A stretch of 64,000 nucleotides of DNA from Pseudomonas arsenicoxydans (lineage in GTDB: Bacteria > Pseudomonadota > Gammaproteobacteria > Pseudomonadales > Pseudomonadaceae), in assembly GCF_006438915.1 (NCBI RefSeq), contig NZ_RCZE01000004.1, forward strand, positions 62,001-126,000. The letters run 5' to 3'. The notes beneath the pieces are model-generated. The model searched no databases and was not told where the DNA came from. It was given only the letters and a program-made list of their open reading frames with translations. A program made the translations under genes and the position numbers. Shown one piece after another: positions 27,666 through 37,091 of the stretch. Every line of letters begins with the position of its first letter. The stretch's first letter is position 1.

Positions 27666-29759
27666 TTAGTCCGGTTTGCCGTCAACAACACCTGCGGTGT
27701 TGTCGAGCAGGCTCTTGGTCGCCGTTTGCAGGAACGACTCAAGCTTGAGCTTCAACTCCGCGGTGCGTGGGTCGTTAGGCACGATCTCGGCATGCGGCTT
27801 GGCACCCAGTTCATAGCGGTACATCTTCGGCTCCATTTCCTTCTCTTTCGGCAGCACCAGAATCTGGTCAGCGGTGAGAATGGCCGTGGTCTGTTCGCTG
27901 CCCGACGGCTTGATCACACCGAAACCGGTGTCGCCTTCCGGCAGGTTGAGCAGGTCACGTCCCCAGCACTGATGGCGCACTTCGCCACCGATACGCCCCA
28001 TGATGGTCGGCACAATGTCGATCTGAGTGCCGACGGTGTGGTCACGCTGGCCGAACTTTTCCTGGATACCCGGTGCGATCATCAGCATCGGCACGTTGAA
28101 ACGACCCAGGTCCATTTCGGTGATTTGCTGCTCGTTACCAAAACCGTGGTCACCCACGATGACAAACAGGGTTTCCTTGAAGTACGGCTCTTTACGCGCC
28201 TTTTCGAAGAACTGACCCAACGCCCAGTCGGAATAACGCATGGCGGTCAAGTGTTCGTTGAGGCTGCCGCGATCGGTCACACGCTCGACCGGCAATGGCG
28301 TCGGCAAGGCATACGGTGTGTGGTTGGACAGCGTCTGCAGCAAGGCATAGAACGGCTTGCCGTTTTCCCGCGCCTTGAGCTCAACCAGGCCACGGTCGAA
28401 CATGTCCTGGTCGGACACGCCCCAGGTCGGATCAGAGAACACCGGGTTGACGAAGTCGTTACGACCGATGAAGTTGGTCATGCCCTGGTTGCTGAAGAAG
28501 CCCGACTGGTTATCCCAGGCGAAGTCGCCGTTGTAGACGTACACATCGTCGTATTTTCGGGCACTGAGCAACTGTGGCAGGCCGGACAGTTTGTGGCTGC
28601 CTTCCGGGGTCTGCATCAGGTATTCGAAACCCGGCAGGTTCGGGAAGCACGCCATGGTGGCGAACATGCCTTGGTGGGTATGGGTGCCGTTGGAGAAGAA
28701 ACGATCGAACAGCAGGCCTTCCTTCGACAGTTTGTCGAGGTAGGGCGTGATGTTGCCCGGGCCGCCCAACGCGCCGACCGAGTGACCGGCCATGCTTTCC
28801 ATCAGGATCACGACCACGTTCTTGATCGGCAGAGTCTTGTCCGCCGGTGGCGTGTAATCGCGACGCACGGCGGCAGTTTCGGCATCCACCAGTTTTTCGT
28901 CTTTCATCACCAGCATGTCACGCACGGTCTGCTGAGCCAAAGGCTGCGGCAGTGTGGCTTTCCAGATGTTGTCGCGATCTGCGGACATCCGGCTCTTGGC
29001 CGCCGCGATCAGCGAAAGCGTGCCGTTGAGTCCCAACTGGTTGGCGAAGTTCGAATCGGTGGTGTACACGTCACCCCAACGCAGCGGCGGGCCCTGACGC
29101 AGGGTGCCACGCGCAGCGACCACGCAGATCAGCACGCAGACGACGAACACGGCGATGCGTGCATACCACGGGGCGATCTGGCGAGTGCCAATGCTGCCGC
29201 CGCTGAACGGGCCACGAGGCCGGGTCGCACGATCAGCGCCCTTGAACGCCAGGGTCAGGATCAACGTGCCAAAGGCCCACGCCAACAGATAACGAACCAC
29301 CGGGAAACCGTACCAGAGCATGCTCATCACGGTCTTCGGGTCTTCCTTCACATACTGGAAGACCAGGCCGTTGAGGCGCTGGTGGAACTCGCGGTAGAAG
29401 TCCATCTCCATCAAGCCGAGGAACAACGCGATGCTCGACGCGACGGTCAGCCAGAAGCGGAAGAACCCGCGAGCAGCCATCGCCCGCACGCTGAACAGTG
29501 CCAGCAACAGCGGAACGCAGAGGTAGACCACCAGGCGCAGGTCGAAACGCAGGCCGTTGGCGAACGCTTCAAGGAACGTCGAAGCCGGGGTGTCGAGGAT
29601 CATCGAGCGGTTGTAGACCAGCAGCGCAACACGCAGCAGGCTGAACATGACCATCATGATCAAGGCGCACAACAACGTGTAGGCCAAATGCGATTTGACG
29701 GTCGGTTGCAGCAGGCGACTAGAAGCTCGCTGCTGATTCAGGGCGTCCGGGTTTGCCAT
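27666..29759 (-). CDS. LTA synthase/sulfatase-family membrane enzyme
   Basis: 697 residues. About five N-terminal transmembrane helices (to about residue 240) are followed by a periplasmic alkaline-phosphatase-superfamily domain. Visible active-site elements are VVILMESMAGHS (metal ligand Glu), the nucleophile Thr region FFSNGTHTHQGMF and GDHGFGNE (metal ligands). In Firmicutes LtaS polymerises glycerol phosphate. In Pseudomonas, members of this family may add phosphoglycerol or phosphoethanolamine to envelope glycans, but this one's product is unknown. It is monocistronic, between two terminators. Confidence 0.85.
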   Translation of the reverse strand: MANPDALNQQRASSRLLQPTVKSHLAYTLLCALIMMVMFSLLRVALLVYNRSMILDTPASTFLEAFANGLRFDLRLVVYLCVPLLLALFSVRAMAARGFFRFWLTVASSIALFLGLMEMDFYREFHQRLNGLVFQYVKEDPKTVMSMLWYGFPVVRYLLAWAFGTLILTLAFKGADRATRPRGPFSGGSIGTRQIAPWYARIAVFVVCVLICVVAARGTLRQGPPLRWGDVYTTDSNFANQLGLNGTLSLIAAAKSRMSADRDNIWKATLPQPLAQQTVRDMLVMKDEKLVDAETAAVRRDYTPPADKTLPIKNVVVILMESMAGHSVGALGGPGNITPYLDKLSKEGLLFDRFFSNGTHTHQGMFATMACFPNLPGFEYLMQTPEGSHKLSGLPQLLSARKYDDVYVYNGDFAWDNQSGFFSNQGMTNFIGRNDFVNPVFSDPTWGVSDQDMFDRGLVELKARENGKPFYALLQTLSNHTPYALPTPLPVERVTDRGSLNEHLTAMRYSDWALGQFFEKARKEPYFKETLFVIVGDHGFGNEQQITEMDLGRFNVPMLMIAPGIQEKFGQRDHTVGTQIDIVPTIMGRIGGEVRHQCWGRDLLNLPEGDTGFGVIKPSGSEQTTAILTADQILVLPKEKEMEPKMYRYELGAKPHAEIVPNDPRTAELKLKLESFLQTATKSLLDNTAGVVDGKPD

Positions 29760-29997
29760 GTCGTTTTAGGACCCATTGGAAGTTGAAGTTTCAAAAATAC
29801 AGCGGCGCCCTGCCCTCTATTGGCCATTACTTGACCCCGGGGCTTGCGCGGTGCGCAAATGTTGCACGATCACCCGCCTCATTGCCATTGATTACTGTTT
29901 GGCTGACGGATGCGGGCGGATTGTCTTGGAGGCTTTGTGAAAATTTCGTGCAACGCATATCCGGAAACACAATAAAGCCACGCCCCCGCTAAAACGC

Positions 29998-30025
29998 AAA
30001 CGCCCCGAACCAGTCGGGGCGTTTT
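29998..30025 (-). terminator. Rho-independent terminator
   Basis: Stem CGCCCCGA / TCGGGGCG with loop ACCAG. A-rich on the left, so on the minus strand it ends in a T-run. It lies 17 bases downstream of the START-domain gene stop. Confidence 0.85.
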
Positions 30026-30042
30026 GCAGAACAACGCAGCGA

Positions 30043-30648
30043 TTACTTCTCGGCGCGTTCTTTCAGGGCTTTCAGGGTATTGAACGGTGCATCGACCACG
30101 AACTTGTTGGCGATCATCGATGGCACGCTGCCGCCTGGCTCGGTGTGCACCTGATAGGTCACTTCGACCTGGTCACCCTTTGGAACAAACTTCCAGAACC
30201 CATCGACCTTGGTGACGCGCACAAACCCTTTTTCTTCCGGAATGTACTTCGGCACGCCTTCGAGTTTGCGGGTCAGGCTGCCATCGGCGCCTTCAACGGT
30301 GGTGATGTGCAGCACCGAATCACGCGCCGTGACGGGCCACGGGGTATTGAATTGGGTGTAGGTCCAGCTCTGGTCGCCTTCGTGCTTGAGCAGCTTCTGC
30401 ATCTTGCACTCGTGAATCCAGGCGCAGGCGCCGGCCACGTCTTCCTGCAGTGCACGCAGTTTGGCCACGGTAGTCTTCATCAAGGTGACGCCCTGATAGG
30501 CCTTGTAGTCCGAACCCGGCACTTCAGCCAGAGAGATCTTGATGCCGTCTTCGTTCTTGGCGACCTTCCAGTCTTCAGCCTGGGCGGCCGTAGTGGCCAA
30601 CACGGCGGTCAATCCACACAACACAGCGATACGATGCAGCGAACCCAT
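30043..30648 (-). CDS. Exported START-domain protein
   Basis: 201 residues from ATG 30648 (AAGGA, 9 bases upstream). The signal peptide MGSLHRIAVLCGLTAVLATTAAQA is followed by a START/Bet v1-like domain: WKVAKNEDGIKISLAEVPGSDYKAYQG, ARDSVLHITT, then GFWKFVPKGDQVEVTYQVHTEPGGSVP. START domains bind lipids or hydrophobic ligands; the ligand here is unknown and the protein should be periplasmic. The YkgJ-like cysteine-cluster gene lies 41 bases upstream on the same strand and may be co-transcribed. Confidence 0.85.
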   Translation of the reverse strand: MGSLHRIAVLCGLTAVLATTAAQAEDWKVAKNEDGIKISLAEVPGSDYKAYQGVTLMKTTVAKLRALQEDVAGACAWIHECKMQKLLKHEGDQSWTYTQFNTPWPVTARDSVLHITTVEGADGSLTRKLEGVPKYIPEEKGFVRVTKVDGFWKFVPKGDQVEVTYQVHTEPGGSVPSMIANKFVVDAPFNTLKALKERAEK

Positions 30649-30689
30649 GGTTTTATTCCTTATTGTTGAAGTTCCGTTGTTTGAACACA

Positions 30690-30944
30690 TCACGCCGCCG
30701 TCATCTGCTCCCACCATCCCAGCAGTTTGATCGCCTCGTCACTGCTGCTGCCGCACACTTCGATATCGGCTTCAAATGCCGAACAGACGGCGGGGCGTTC
30801 GGGTCTGCCGAAGATGTTGCACAGGTTATCGACCGACAGTTGCACGCAACGTTCGCCAGCGGCTTTGCCATTGGGCATACCGGGAATCGGTGAACTGATG
30901 GAAGGGGCAATGCAACAGGCGCCACAGCCTTCACGGCATTTCAT
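30690..30944 (-). CDS. YkgJ-family cysteine cluster protein
   Basis: 84 residues. The N-terminus has the cysteine cluster CREGCGACC (Cys3, 7, 10, 11) and further Cys at ERCVQL, LCNIF, AVCSAF and EVCGSS, the YkgJ/UPF0153 layout. It could coordinate zinc or an Fe-S cluster. The SD is GAGGAG, 7 bases before the start. Function is unknown. It precedes the START-domain gene on the same strand. Confidence 0.85.
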   Translation of the reverse strand: MKCREGCGACCIAPSISSPIPGMPNGKAAGERCVQLSVDNLCNIFGRPERPAVCSAFEADIEVCGSSSDEAIKLLGWWEQMTAA

Positions 30945-31109
30945 GACGACGAGCTCCTCATGAGGTGTGATGTGTAAAAGGACGAGGCACAGAGTAACCG
31001 CTAAAACAGTTGTTTTAAATTACTTGAACCGGGGTTTTTTCGTTCAAATCATCGTGACTGACCAGTCTCCGACAAAGCGTCTGGCCAGCGGCTCACGGAT
31101 GGGAACGAT

Positions 31110-31583
31110 TTACTGCTTGAACTCGAAATCCAATGCCGCGCCTTCGACTTCACGGCGCTCTTCATTGCGCAGCTGTAACTGCATTTCGTTGCTGAGCAGC
31201 CGACCGTTGAGCTGAAACGGGCTACTGCCGGACTTTTCGCCAAACATCGGTGGCAGCAGCGCATCGTGCCTGGGCAGCGGCACGGTGCCGATCGGTTTCA
31301 GTTCCTGGGCCATTTGCGGCGGCAGCCTCAAGTCAAGTTTGACGGGAGGCAGTTGGGTTTTCACCACTTCACTGGGCGCCTTCGACTTGGAGGCAATGGG
31401 TGGACGCTTTTTCACCGCCGCGGCTGGTTTTTTCACCGCCGCGGCTTTTTGGGCGGGTGCCTTTTTTTTCGTAGTTGCGCTGGCTGCTGGTTTTTCCTGG
31501 GCAGCCGCTGCCATGACGCCTTCAGCGTGAACGGCCATCAACAGACAAACAAACAGGCAGGCGGCAGGAAAAATCGGTTTCAT
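31110..31583 (-). CDS. Exported Ala/Lys/Pro-rich protein of unknown function
   Basis: 157 residues from ATG 31583 (MKPIFPAACLFVCLLMAVHA, a signal peptide). The middle is low complexity, with repeated KKAPAQKAAAVKKPAAAVKK motifs resembling a flexible cationic linker. The C-terminal 70 residues look folded (LDLRLPPQMAQELKPIG, LNGRLLSNEMQLQLRNEERR). A periplasmic protein with a Lys/Ala arm could bind nucleic acid, LPS or peptidoglycan, but nothing proves this. An upstream in-frame start would add 39 residues that overlap the MocR gene; the signal peptide makes 31583 the better choice. Confidence 0.7.
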   Translation of the reverse strand: MKPIFPAACLFVCLLMAVHAEGVMAAAAQEKPAASATTKKKAPAQKAAAVKKPAAAVKKRPPIASKSKAPSEVVKTQLPPVKLDLRLPPQMAQELKPIGTVPLPRHDALLPPMFGEKSGSSPFQLNGRLLSNEMQLQLRNEERREVEGAALDFEFKQ

Positions 31584-31672
31584 GAACCCAACAGCAATAA
31601 CGGCAGAGGGCCATATGCTCGCCTGTTGCGCGCCACATGACAAGCTCCGCCGAGAACGAGCCGCCCGACTGC

Positions 31673-33112
31673 TCAGAAGCCGCCGGCCGTCTCTTGGCAA
31701 AGTTGCGTGGCCAGCATACCCAACGTCATCAATGCCCGTTCGGCTTCACGGTTCCAGGGTGTGCCGCAGTTCAGCCGAATGCAATGATTGAACTGCTCGG
31801 TGTTACTGAAGATCAGCCCCGGCGCAATACTGATGCCCTGTTGCAACGCCCGCACGTGCAATTCCTGGGTGTTGACCCGCCCCGGCAAACTGACCCACAA
31901 AATGAAGCCGCCGGTCGGGCGGGTCATTTGCGTGCCTTCAGGGAAGTATTGCTGAACGGCCAGCTGAAAGGCGCTGAGGTTCTTGCGGTATTCCTGGCGG
32001 ATGTAGCGCAAATGGCGGTCGTAGCCACCGTTTTCCAGATACGCCGCAATGCCCATTTGCGTGACGCTGCAGGCCGAATGGGTACTGAACGTCTGCAAGC
32101 GCTGGATTTCCTGCTGGTATTTGCCAGCAATCATCCAGCCGATCCGCACACCAGGCGATAATGTTTTGGAGAAGCTTGAACAATAGATGACCCGATCCAG
32201 CCGGTCATAGGCCTTGAGCGATTTGGTGCGTCCCTGCTCGAACATCAGTTCGCCGTAGATATCATCTTCCACAATCTGGATATCGAAATCCGACGCCAGA
32301 CGCAGCAATTGTTTCTGCCGCTCCTCAGGCATGGTCCCACCCAATGGATTGCTCAGGCGGGTGGTCAGCACCAACGCCTTGATCGACCACTGGTTGGCCG
32401 CCAGTTGCAGCGCTTCGAGGCTCATGCCGGTGGCGGGATCGCTCGGGATTTCGATGACTTTGAGGCCGAGCAGGTCGGCCAGTTGCAGCAGACCGTAATA
32501 CGTCGGCGATTCGGCGGCGATCAGGTCGCCCGGCCGAGTCAACACGCGCAGTGACATTTGCAACGCATCGACGCAGCCGTGGGTGATGACCACTTCGGAG
32601 GGATCGACCACCACACCGGCATCGCGCATGCGGATCGCCACCTGCCGGCGCAACGGCTCAAAACCGGGGCTGAACATGTAGCTGAAGGCACGCGGGCTAT
32701 GGAAACGGGTGACCTTGGCCAATTGCTGATGCAGCGCCCGCACCGGCAGGTAATCAACGCTGGGTACTGCGGCACCCAACGGGAAAACACCCTCGCGACG
32801 GGACTCGACCAACACTTGTTGAATGATGCTGCTGCGCGTGACCAGGCCCGGACGCTCGACCCGGGCGATGTCCGGCGTCGGCGCGGTCAGGGCCGGCGTC
32901 TGGTGAACGTAGTAGCCCGACTGCGGCCGGGCGCGGATCAGCCCCTGATCTTCAAGATTGGCATACGCCTGCAACACCGTCGCATGGCTGACGTTGAGCT
33001 GCGAGCTCATCTTGCGCACCGAAGGCACGCGCTCCCCCGGTTGATAGACACCACGGCGGATGTCTTCGGCCAGTTGTTGAGCAATACGTTGGTAGAGCAA
33101 GAGATTGGTCAT
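31673..33112 (-). CDS. MocR-type regulator (GntR wHTH plus aminotransferase domain)
   Basis: 479 residues. An N-terminal GntR winged helix (residues 1-75, RRGVYQPGERVPSVRKMSSQLNVSHATVLQAYANLEDQGLI) is fused to a fold-I aminotransferase-like domain. PLP-site motifs are present: the SFSKTLSPGVRIGW Lys and the Asn/Tyr segments TRLSNPLGGTMP and SPTYYG. Such proteins use PLP as effector or cofactor and regulate vitamin B6, amino-acid or osmolyte genes. The target is unknown; no obvious divergent partner is present, since the upstream 210 bases lead to the OmpA gene terminator. Confidence 0.9.
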   Translation of the reverse strand: MTNLLLYQRIAQQLAEDIRRGVYQPGERVPSVRKMSSQLNVSHATVLQAYANLEDQGLIRARPQSGYYVHQTPALTAPTPDIARVERPGLVTRSSIIQQVLVESRREGVFPLGAAVPSVDYLPVRALHQQLAKVTRFHSPRAFSYMFSPGFEPLRRQVAIRMRDAGVVVDPSEVVITHGCVDALQMSLRVLTRPGDLIAAESPTYYGLLQLADLLGLKVIEIPSDPATGMSLEALQLAANQWSIKALVLTTRLSNPLGGTMPEERQKQLLRLASDFDIQIVEDDIYGELMFEQGRTKSLKAYDRLDRVIYCSSFSKTLSPGVRIGWMIAGKYQQEIQRLQTFSTHSACSVTQMGIAAYLENGGYDRHLRYIRQEYRKNLSAFQLAVQQYFPEGTQMTRPTGGFILWVSLPGRVNTQELHVRALQQGISIAPGLIFSNTEQFNHCIRLNCGTPWNREAERALMTLGMLATQLCQETAGGF

Positions 33113-33272
33113 GACGCAGCACTCGATTTCACGGGCATTTTATTCTTGTGTGAAACAATACCGGAACAGTTTAGAAGTGTACTGGGACAGTTGCCACAAT
33201 AGTCGACCATACAGTGCAGTGTCAGCAAAATCTGTACTGCTTTTCGTCATCAGCCAGGCAAATGACAGGCGC

Positions 33273-33308
33273 AAAAAAACCCGGCGCTGTCTGGCAGGCC
33301 GGGTTTTC
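33273..33308 (-). terminator. Rho-independent terminator after the OmpA-like gene
   Basis: Stem AAAACCCGGC / GCCGGGTTTT around a 12-base loop. On the minus strand it ends in a run of seven T, 15 bases downstream of the OmpA-family gene stop. Confidence 0.88.
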
Positions 33309-33322
33309 CAGAGACGCAACCC

Positions 33323-34135
33323 TCAGCGGGCGGCGCCGAGCTGGCCTTTTTCGTCGGAGAACACAATTTCTACCCGACGGTTCTGCGCACGGCCACGCTC
33401 GGATGCGTTCACGTCCACCGGGTATTCATCGCCGTAGCCTTCAACGTGAATGCGTTTGTCGTCGATGCCCAGGTCCATCAAGACGTCAGCCACCGATTGC
33501 GCACGGTCACGGGACAGCTTGAGGTTGTCCTGCTTGCCGCCAGTGCTGTCGGTGTAGCCTTCGATCCGCACCACGCGTTTCGGATTGAGCTGCAGGAACT
33601 GAACAATCTTCAGCACCACACGGTTCGCCGAGTTTTTCAGCTCTGCTTCGCCGGTGTCGAACAGCACATCGCCCAAGGTCATCACCAGACCACGATCCGT
33701 CTGGGTGGTCGCCAGCGCGACAATCTGCTCTTCGAGCCACTTGCCCTGCTGCTGAACGCTGAGCAGTTTGGATTCACGCAGTGCCAATTGCAGACGCTGA
33801 CGCTCCAGTTCCAGTTTCGTCTCGCGCTCTTCGTTGAGCACCAGATTGGTGTGCTCCCGGGCAATTTCGCTGTAGCGCTGACTCAGGTAGGCGTAATGCA
33901 CGACGTCCGAACCGCTGCCCCAATAGCTGGACAGACGATCGGCGCGGGCCAGGGATTCACCGGCGCGGATCACGTCTTTGGGCGCGATGCGCAGCACATT
34001 CGAATCTTCCTTGACCTTCTGGAAGTCGGCGCCCGCTTCTTGCAAAGCGGCTTCACTGTGTTGGCCGGCGCACCCGTACAAGCTGGCGCAACCGGCGAGG
34101 ATCAAGCTGCCGAGCACTTTTGACTTGAGGCTCAT
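33323..34135 (-). CDS. OmpA-family lipoprotein
   Basis: 270 residues. A lipoprotein-type signal (LAGCASLYGCAG) precedes a helical, probably coiled-coil region (NEERETKLELERQRLQLALRESK), then an OmpA/MotB peptidoglycan-binding domain at about 150-265 (GDVLFDTGEAEL, RIEGYTDSTGGKQDN, LSRDRAQSV, NRRVEIVF). It probably anchors the outer membrane to the cell wall. The start overlaps the DUF4398 stop by 4 bases (ATGA), so the two are translationally coupled and may interact. Confidence 0.9.
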   Translation of the reverse strand: MSLKSKVLGSLILAGCASLYGCAGQHSEAALQEAGADFQKVKEDSNVLRIAPKDVIRAGESLARADRLSSYWGSGSDVVHYAYLSQRYSEIAREHTNLVLNEERETKLELERQRLQLALRESKLLSVQQQGKWLEEQIVALATTQTDRGLVMTLGDVLFDTGEAELKNSANRVVLKIVQFLQLNPKRVVRIEGYTDSTGGKQDNLKLSRDRAQSVADVLMDLGIDDKRIHVEGYGDEYPVDVNASERGRAQNRRVEIVFSDEKGQLGAAR

Positions 34136-34488
34136 TGGGCATCTCCCAGTTGCTTGCGCAGACGAGTGATGCGGGTATTGAGCACGTTCAATTGCTCCTC
34201 GCTCTTGAGGGTCAGCACCTTGGCTTCGGCCAGACGCGCGTCCAGTTCGGCCTGCTCGGCCCGCATGCGCGCATGTTTGTAGGACTGCTCGGTCATGTTG
34301 CTTTGGGCACGGGCGAATTTTTCTTCGGCCAGTTTCATTTCCGGCATGTCGTCGGCGGTGGCACCCACGGCTTTGGCTTGTACGAGTGCCTGTTCGGTCA
34401 GGCGAATCTGTTCATTCGGCGCCGGATCGGCTGCACAACCCGCCAGAGCCAGAACGGCCAGGGCAGCGAAAAGAGGTCGAATACTCAC
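34132..34488 (-). CDS. DUF4398 lipoprotein
   Basis: 118 residues. The lipobox LALAGC is followed by a DUF4398 region and a C-terminal coiled coil (AELDARLAEAKVLTLKSEEQLNVLNTRI). The recurring pairing of DUF4398 with an OmpA-domain lipoprotein is known in gammaproteobacteria and suggests one envelope complex. It overlaps the OmpA gene by 4 bases and lies 9 bases after the solute-binding protein gene, so the three form an operon. Confidence 0.88.
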   Translation of the reverse strand: MSIRPLFAALAVLALAGCAADPAPNEQIRLTEQALVQAKAVGATADDMPEMKLAEEKFARAQSNMTEQSYKHARMRAEQAELDARLAEAKVLTLKSEEQLNVLNTRITRLRKQLGDAQ

Positions 34489-34497
34489 TAAGAATCC

Positions 34498-35331
34498 CTA
34501 CTGTTTTGGGGCACTGACCGGTTGTTGCTGCTGCTGTTGCTGCGCTTTCCAGCGCTCGATATTGCGTTGCAACGCGGCGTCCGTCAGTCCTGAGGCGGGC
34601 AATTCTGTCATCTTTTTGGCCAGCTGTCCGCGCAACCACGGATCGTTGCAGGCGGAGTTATGGGAAACCGCGAGGTACAGACCGGGTTTGTCGATCGGTT
34701 CGGCCCGGGGGATCAGGTCGTTGGCCATACTCAACGCCTGTGCGGCCGCCATGCCTGAATAGCGTCCGGCAAGAACAAATTCCACCTCGCCCAAGAGCAA
34801 CTTCTGAAAGGCCTGGGTCAGGTTAGGCGTACGGGTGAGGGTCAATTGCTGCTCGGCAAAAGTGCCGAATGCCGGGGTCATTCGAGACTTTTCCGACAAT
34901 GCGCCGGGATGGCCGTGGAGGTCCTGGGCCTGGTTGTAGACCAATGCCGAATCTTTGCGAGTCCACACGAGGTAGTCGTTTTCCAGCAGCGGCGGATGAA
35001 TGTAATCCAGGGTTTCCAGTTCGCTGACGGTCAACGTTGCATCGGCCAACATGTCCATGCGCCCGCTGCGTACTTCGTCCAGCGCCAGGGAGCGTTTGCC
35101 GGCATACAGCAACTCGACCTTGATACCCAACTCCCCCGCCACTTGCTGCAACAGGTCCGCACTGGCACCGATCAGCTTTTTAGGATTTTGCGGGTCTTGC
35201 CACAAGTACGGTGGTGCGTCCGGACTGCCGGTCACGATCAGTCGATCGCACTTGCCCGCTGCATTGGACAAGGTCGGCAACATCGTCAAACCCAGCAGTA
35301 ATGACCAGCCACACACGCGGCGCAGAGCCAT
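34498..35331 (-). CDS. Periplasmic solute-binding protein-like (SBP_bac_3)
   Basis: 277 residues with signal peptide MALRRVCGWSLLLGLTMLPTLSNA. The fold is that of amino-acid-type binding proteins (GSPDAPPYLWQDPQNPKKLIGASADLLQQVAGEL, RSGRMDMLADATLT, LLGEVEFVLAGRYSGMAAA). No ABC permease or ATPase is next to it. It is the first gene of an operon with two envelope lipoproteins, so it may act as a sensor or cell-wall-related binder rather than in transport. The C-terminus ends in a run of Gln (about nine). Confidence 0.82.
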   Translation of the reverse strand: MALRRVCGWSLLLGLTMLPTLSNAAGKCDRLIVTGSPDAPPYLWQDPQNPKKLIGASADLLQQVAGELGIKVELLYAGKRSLALDEVRSGRMDMLADATLTVSELETLDYIHPPLLENDYLVWTRKDSALVYNQAQDLHGHPGALSEKSRMTPAFGTFAEQQLTLTRTPNLTQAFQKLLLGEVEFVLAGRYSGMAAAQALSMANDLIPRAEPIDKPGLYLAVSHNSACNDPWLRGQLAKKMTELPASGLTDAALQRNIERWKAQQQQQQQPVSAPKQ

Positions 35332-35360
35332 GGCGACACTCTCCCACTCAAATCCGGAAC

Positions 35361-35394
35361 AAAAAAAAGCCCGACCAAAAGGTCGGGCTCTTTA
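35361..35394 (-). terminator. Terminator of the etfBA operon
   Basis: Stem AGCCCGACC / GGTCGGGCT with loop AAAA and an eight-base A-run on the left, giving a T-run on the minus strand, 17 bases after the etfA stop. Confidence 0.92.
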
Positions 35395-35411
35395 TAAGTC
35401 AGGCCGCTGGA

Positions 35412-36341
35412 TTAGACCAGCTTCTCGAACTCGGGGATTGCTTCGAACAGGTCTGCCACCAGGCCGTAATCGGCCACCTGGAAGATCGGCGCTTCTTCGT
35501 CCTTGTTGATCGCAACGATCACTTTGGAGTCTTTCATGCCGGCCAGGTGCTGGATCGCGCCGGAGATACCGACGGCGATGTACAGCTGTGGAGCAACGAT
35601 CTTGCCGGTCTGACCGACCTGCATGTCGTTGGGTACGAAACCTGCGTCGACCGCGGCGCGGGAAGCACCGACAGCAGCGCCCAGCTTGTCAGCCAGGGCG
35701 TACAGGTGTTTGAAGTTGTCGCCGTTCTGCATGCCACGACCGCCGGAAACGACGATTTTGGCAGCGGTCAGTTCCGGACGATCGGACTTGGCCAGTTCTT
35801 CGCCAACGAAGCTGGAGATCGCAGCATCGTGAGCAGCAGCAACGGATTCAACAGCAGCCGAACCACCTTCAGCAGCAACCGGGTCGAAACCGGTGGCGCG
35901 CACGGTGATGACTTTCACCGAAGCGTTGGACTGAACGGTAGCGATGGCGTTACCGGCGTAGATCGGACGCTTGAAGGTGTCAGCGCTTTCGACCGAGATG
36001 ATCTCGGAGATCTGGTCAACGTCCAGCTGTGCGGCAACGCGCGGCAGGATGTTTTTGCCGTTGGAAGTCGCGGCAGCCAGGATGTGGCTGTAGCCCTTGC
36101 CCAACTCTGCAACCAGAGGTGCTACGTTTTCCGGCAGTTGGTGAGCGTAGGCAGCGTTGTCAGCTACCAATACTTTGCTCACGCCAGCGATTTTCGCAGC
36201 GGCTTCAGCCACGGCGCCAACGCCCTGGCCTGCAACCAGAACGTGGATATCACCACCGATTTTGGCAGCGGCAGCCACGGTGTTCAGTGTGGCCGGGGCC
36301 ACTACTTTGTTGTCGTGTTCAGCAATAACCAAGATAGTCAT
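35412..36341 (-). CDS. etfA: Electron transfer flavoprotein alpha subunit
   Basis: 309 residues; the larger ETF subunit, which holds FAD. The C-terminal FAD-binding signature is present ([48 protein letters not shown]), as is VVSGGRGM. With EtfB it takes electrons from acyl-CoA and other dehydrogenases and passes them to ETF:quinone oxidoreductase. The start codon abuts the etfB stop. It ends at a strong terminator. Confidence 0.96.
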   Translation of the reverse strand: MTILVIAEHDNKVVAPATLNTVAAAAKIGGDIHVLVAGQGVGAVAEAAAKIAGVSKVLVADNAAYAHQLPENVAPLVAELGKGYSHILAAATSNGKNILPRVAAQLDVDQISEIISVESADTFKRPIYAGNAIATVQSNASVKVITVRATGFDPVAAEGGSAAVESVAAAHDAAISSFVGEELAKSDRPELTAAKIVVSGGRGMQNGDNFKHLYALADKLGAAVGASRAAVDAGFVPNDMQVGQTGKIVAPQLYIAVGISGAIQHLAGMKDSKVIVAINKDEEAPIFQVADYGLVADLFEAIPEFEKLV

Positions 36342-37091
36342 TTAGATTACCTTCGCTTCGTTTTTCAGTTTCTCGACCAGTTCAGCCACCGACTTGACCT
36401 TGATACCCGCGCTGCGTGCAGCAGGCGCTTCGACTTTCACGGTCTTGTTGGTGGAGGCGGTGGAAACGCCCAAAGCGTCCGGAGTCAGCACTTCGAGAGG
36501 CTTCTTCTTGGCTTTCATGATGTTTGGCAGGGACGCATAACGCGGCTCGTTCAAACGCAGGTCGGTGGTGACGATGGCCGGCAGTTTCAGGGAAACTGTC
36601 TGCGCGCCGCCGTCGACTTCGCGAGTCACGGCAACGCTGTCGCCGCTGATTTCGACTTTCGAAGCGAAGGTGCCCTGACCGTAGCCGCTCAATGCAGCGA
36701 GCATCTGGCCAGTCTGGTTGTTGTCGCTGTCGATGGCTTGTTTGCCAAGGATCACCAGCTGAGGCTGTTCCTTGTCGACAACAGCTTTCAACAGTTTGGC
36801 AACGGCCAGCGAAGTCAGGTCTTCGGCGGATTCGACGAGGATGGCGCGGTCGGCACCCAGAGCCAGCGCAGTGCGCAGTTGCTCTTGAGCGGTAGACGGG
36901 CCGACGGAGACGACGACGATTTCAGTCGCAACGCCTTTCTCTTTCAGGCGTACGGCTTCTTCCACTGCGATTTCGCAGAACGGGTTCATCGACATCTTGA
37001 CGTTGGCAAGATCGACGCCGGAATTGTCCGCCTTGACGCGGACCTTGACGTTGTAATCCACAACGCGTTTGACAGCTACAAGAACCTTCAT
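36342..37091 (-). CDS. etfB: Electron transfer flavoprotein beta subunit
   Basis: 249 residues, the usual length. [20 protein letters not shown] at the N-terminus and the signature [12 protein letters not shown] are visible; AMP-binding residues are expected in the family. It is the first gene of etfBA, divergent from the ETF dehydrogenase gene across a 549-base control region. Together the three encode the full branch from beta-oxidation to the quinone pool. Confidence 0.96.
   Translation of the reverse strand: MKVLVAVKRVVDYNVKVRVKADNSGVDLANVKMSMNPFCEIAVEEAVRLKEKGVATEIVVVSVGPSTAQEQLRTALALGADRAILVESAEDLTSLAVAKLLKAVVDKEQPQLVILGKQAIDSDNNQTGQMLAALSGYGQGTFASKVEISGDSVAVTREVDGGAQTVSLKLPAIVTTDLRLNEPRYASLPNIMKAKKKPLEVLTPDALGVSTASTNKTVKVEAPAARSAGIKVKSVAELVEKLKNEAKVI

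Noticed and set aside
27609..29786. 725-codon plus-strand frame across the LTA-synthase-like gene
   Set aside because: Antisense to a gene with an intact active site; the predicted protein is rich in H, Q and R with no domain.
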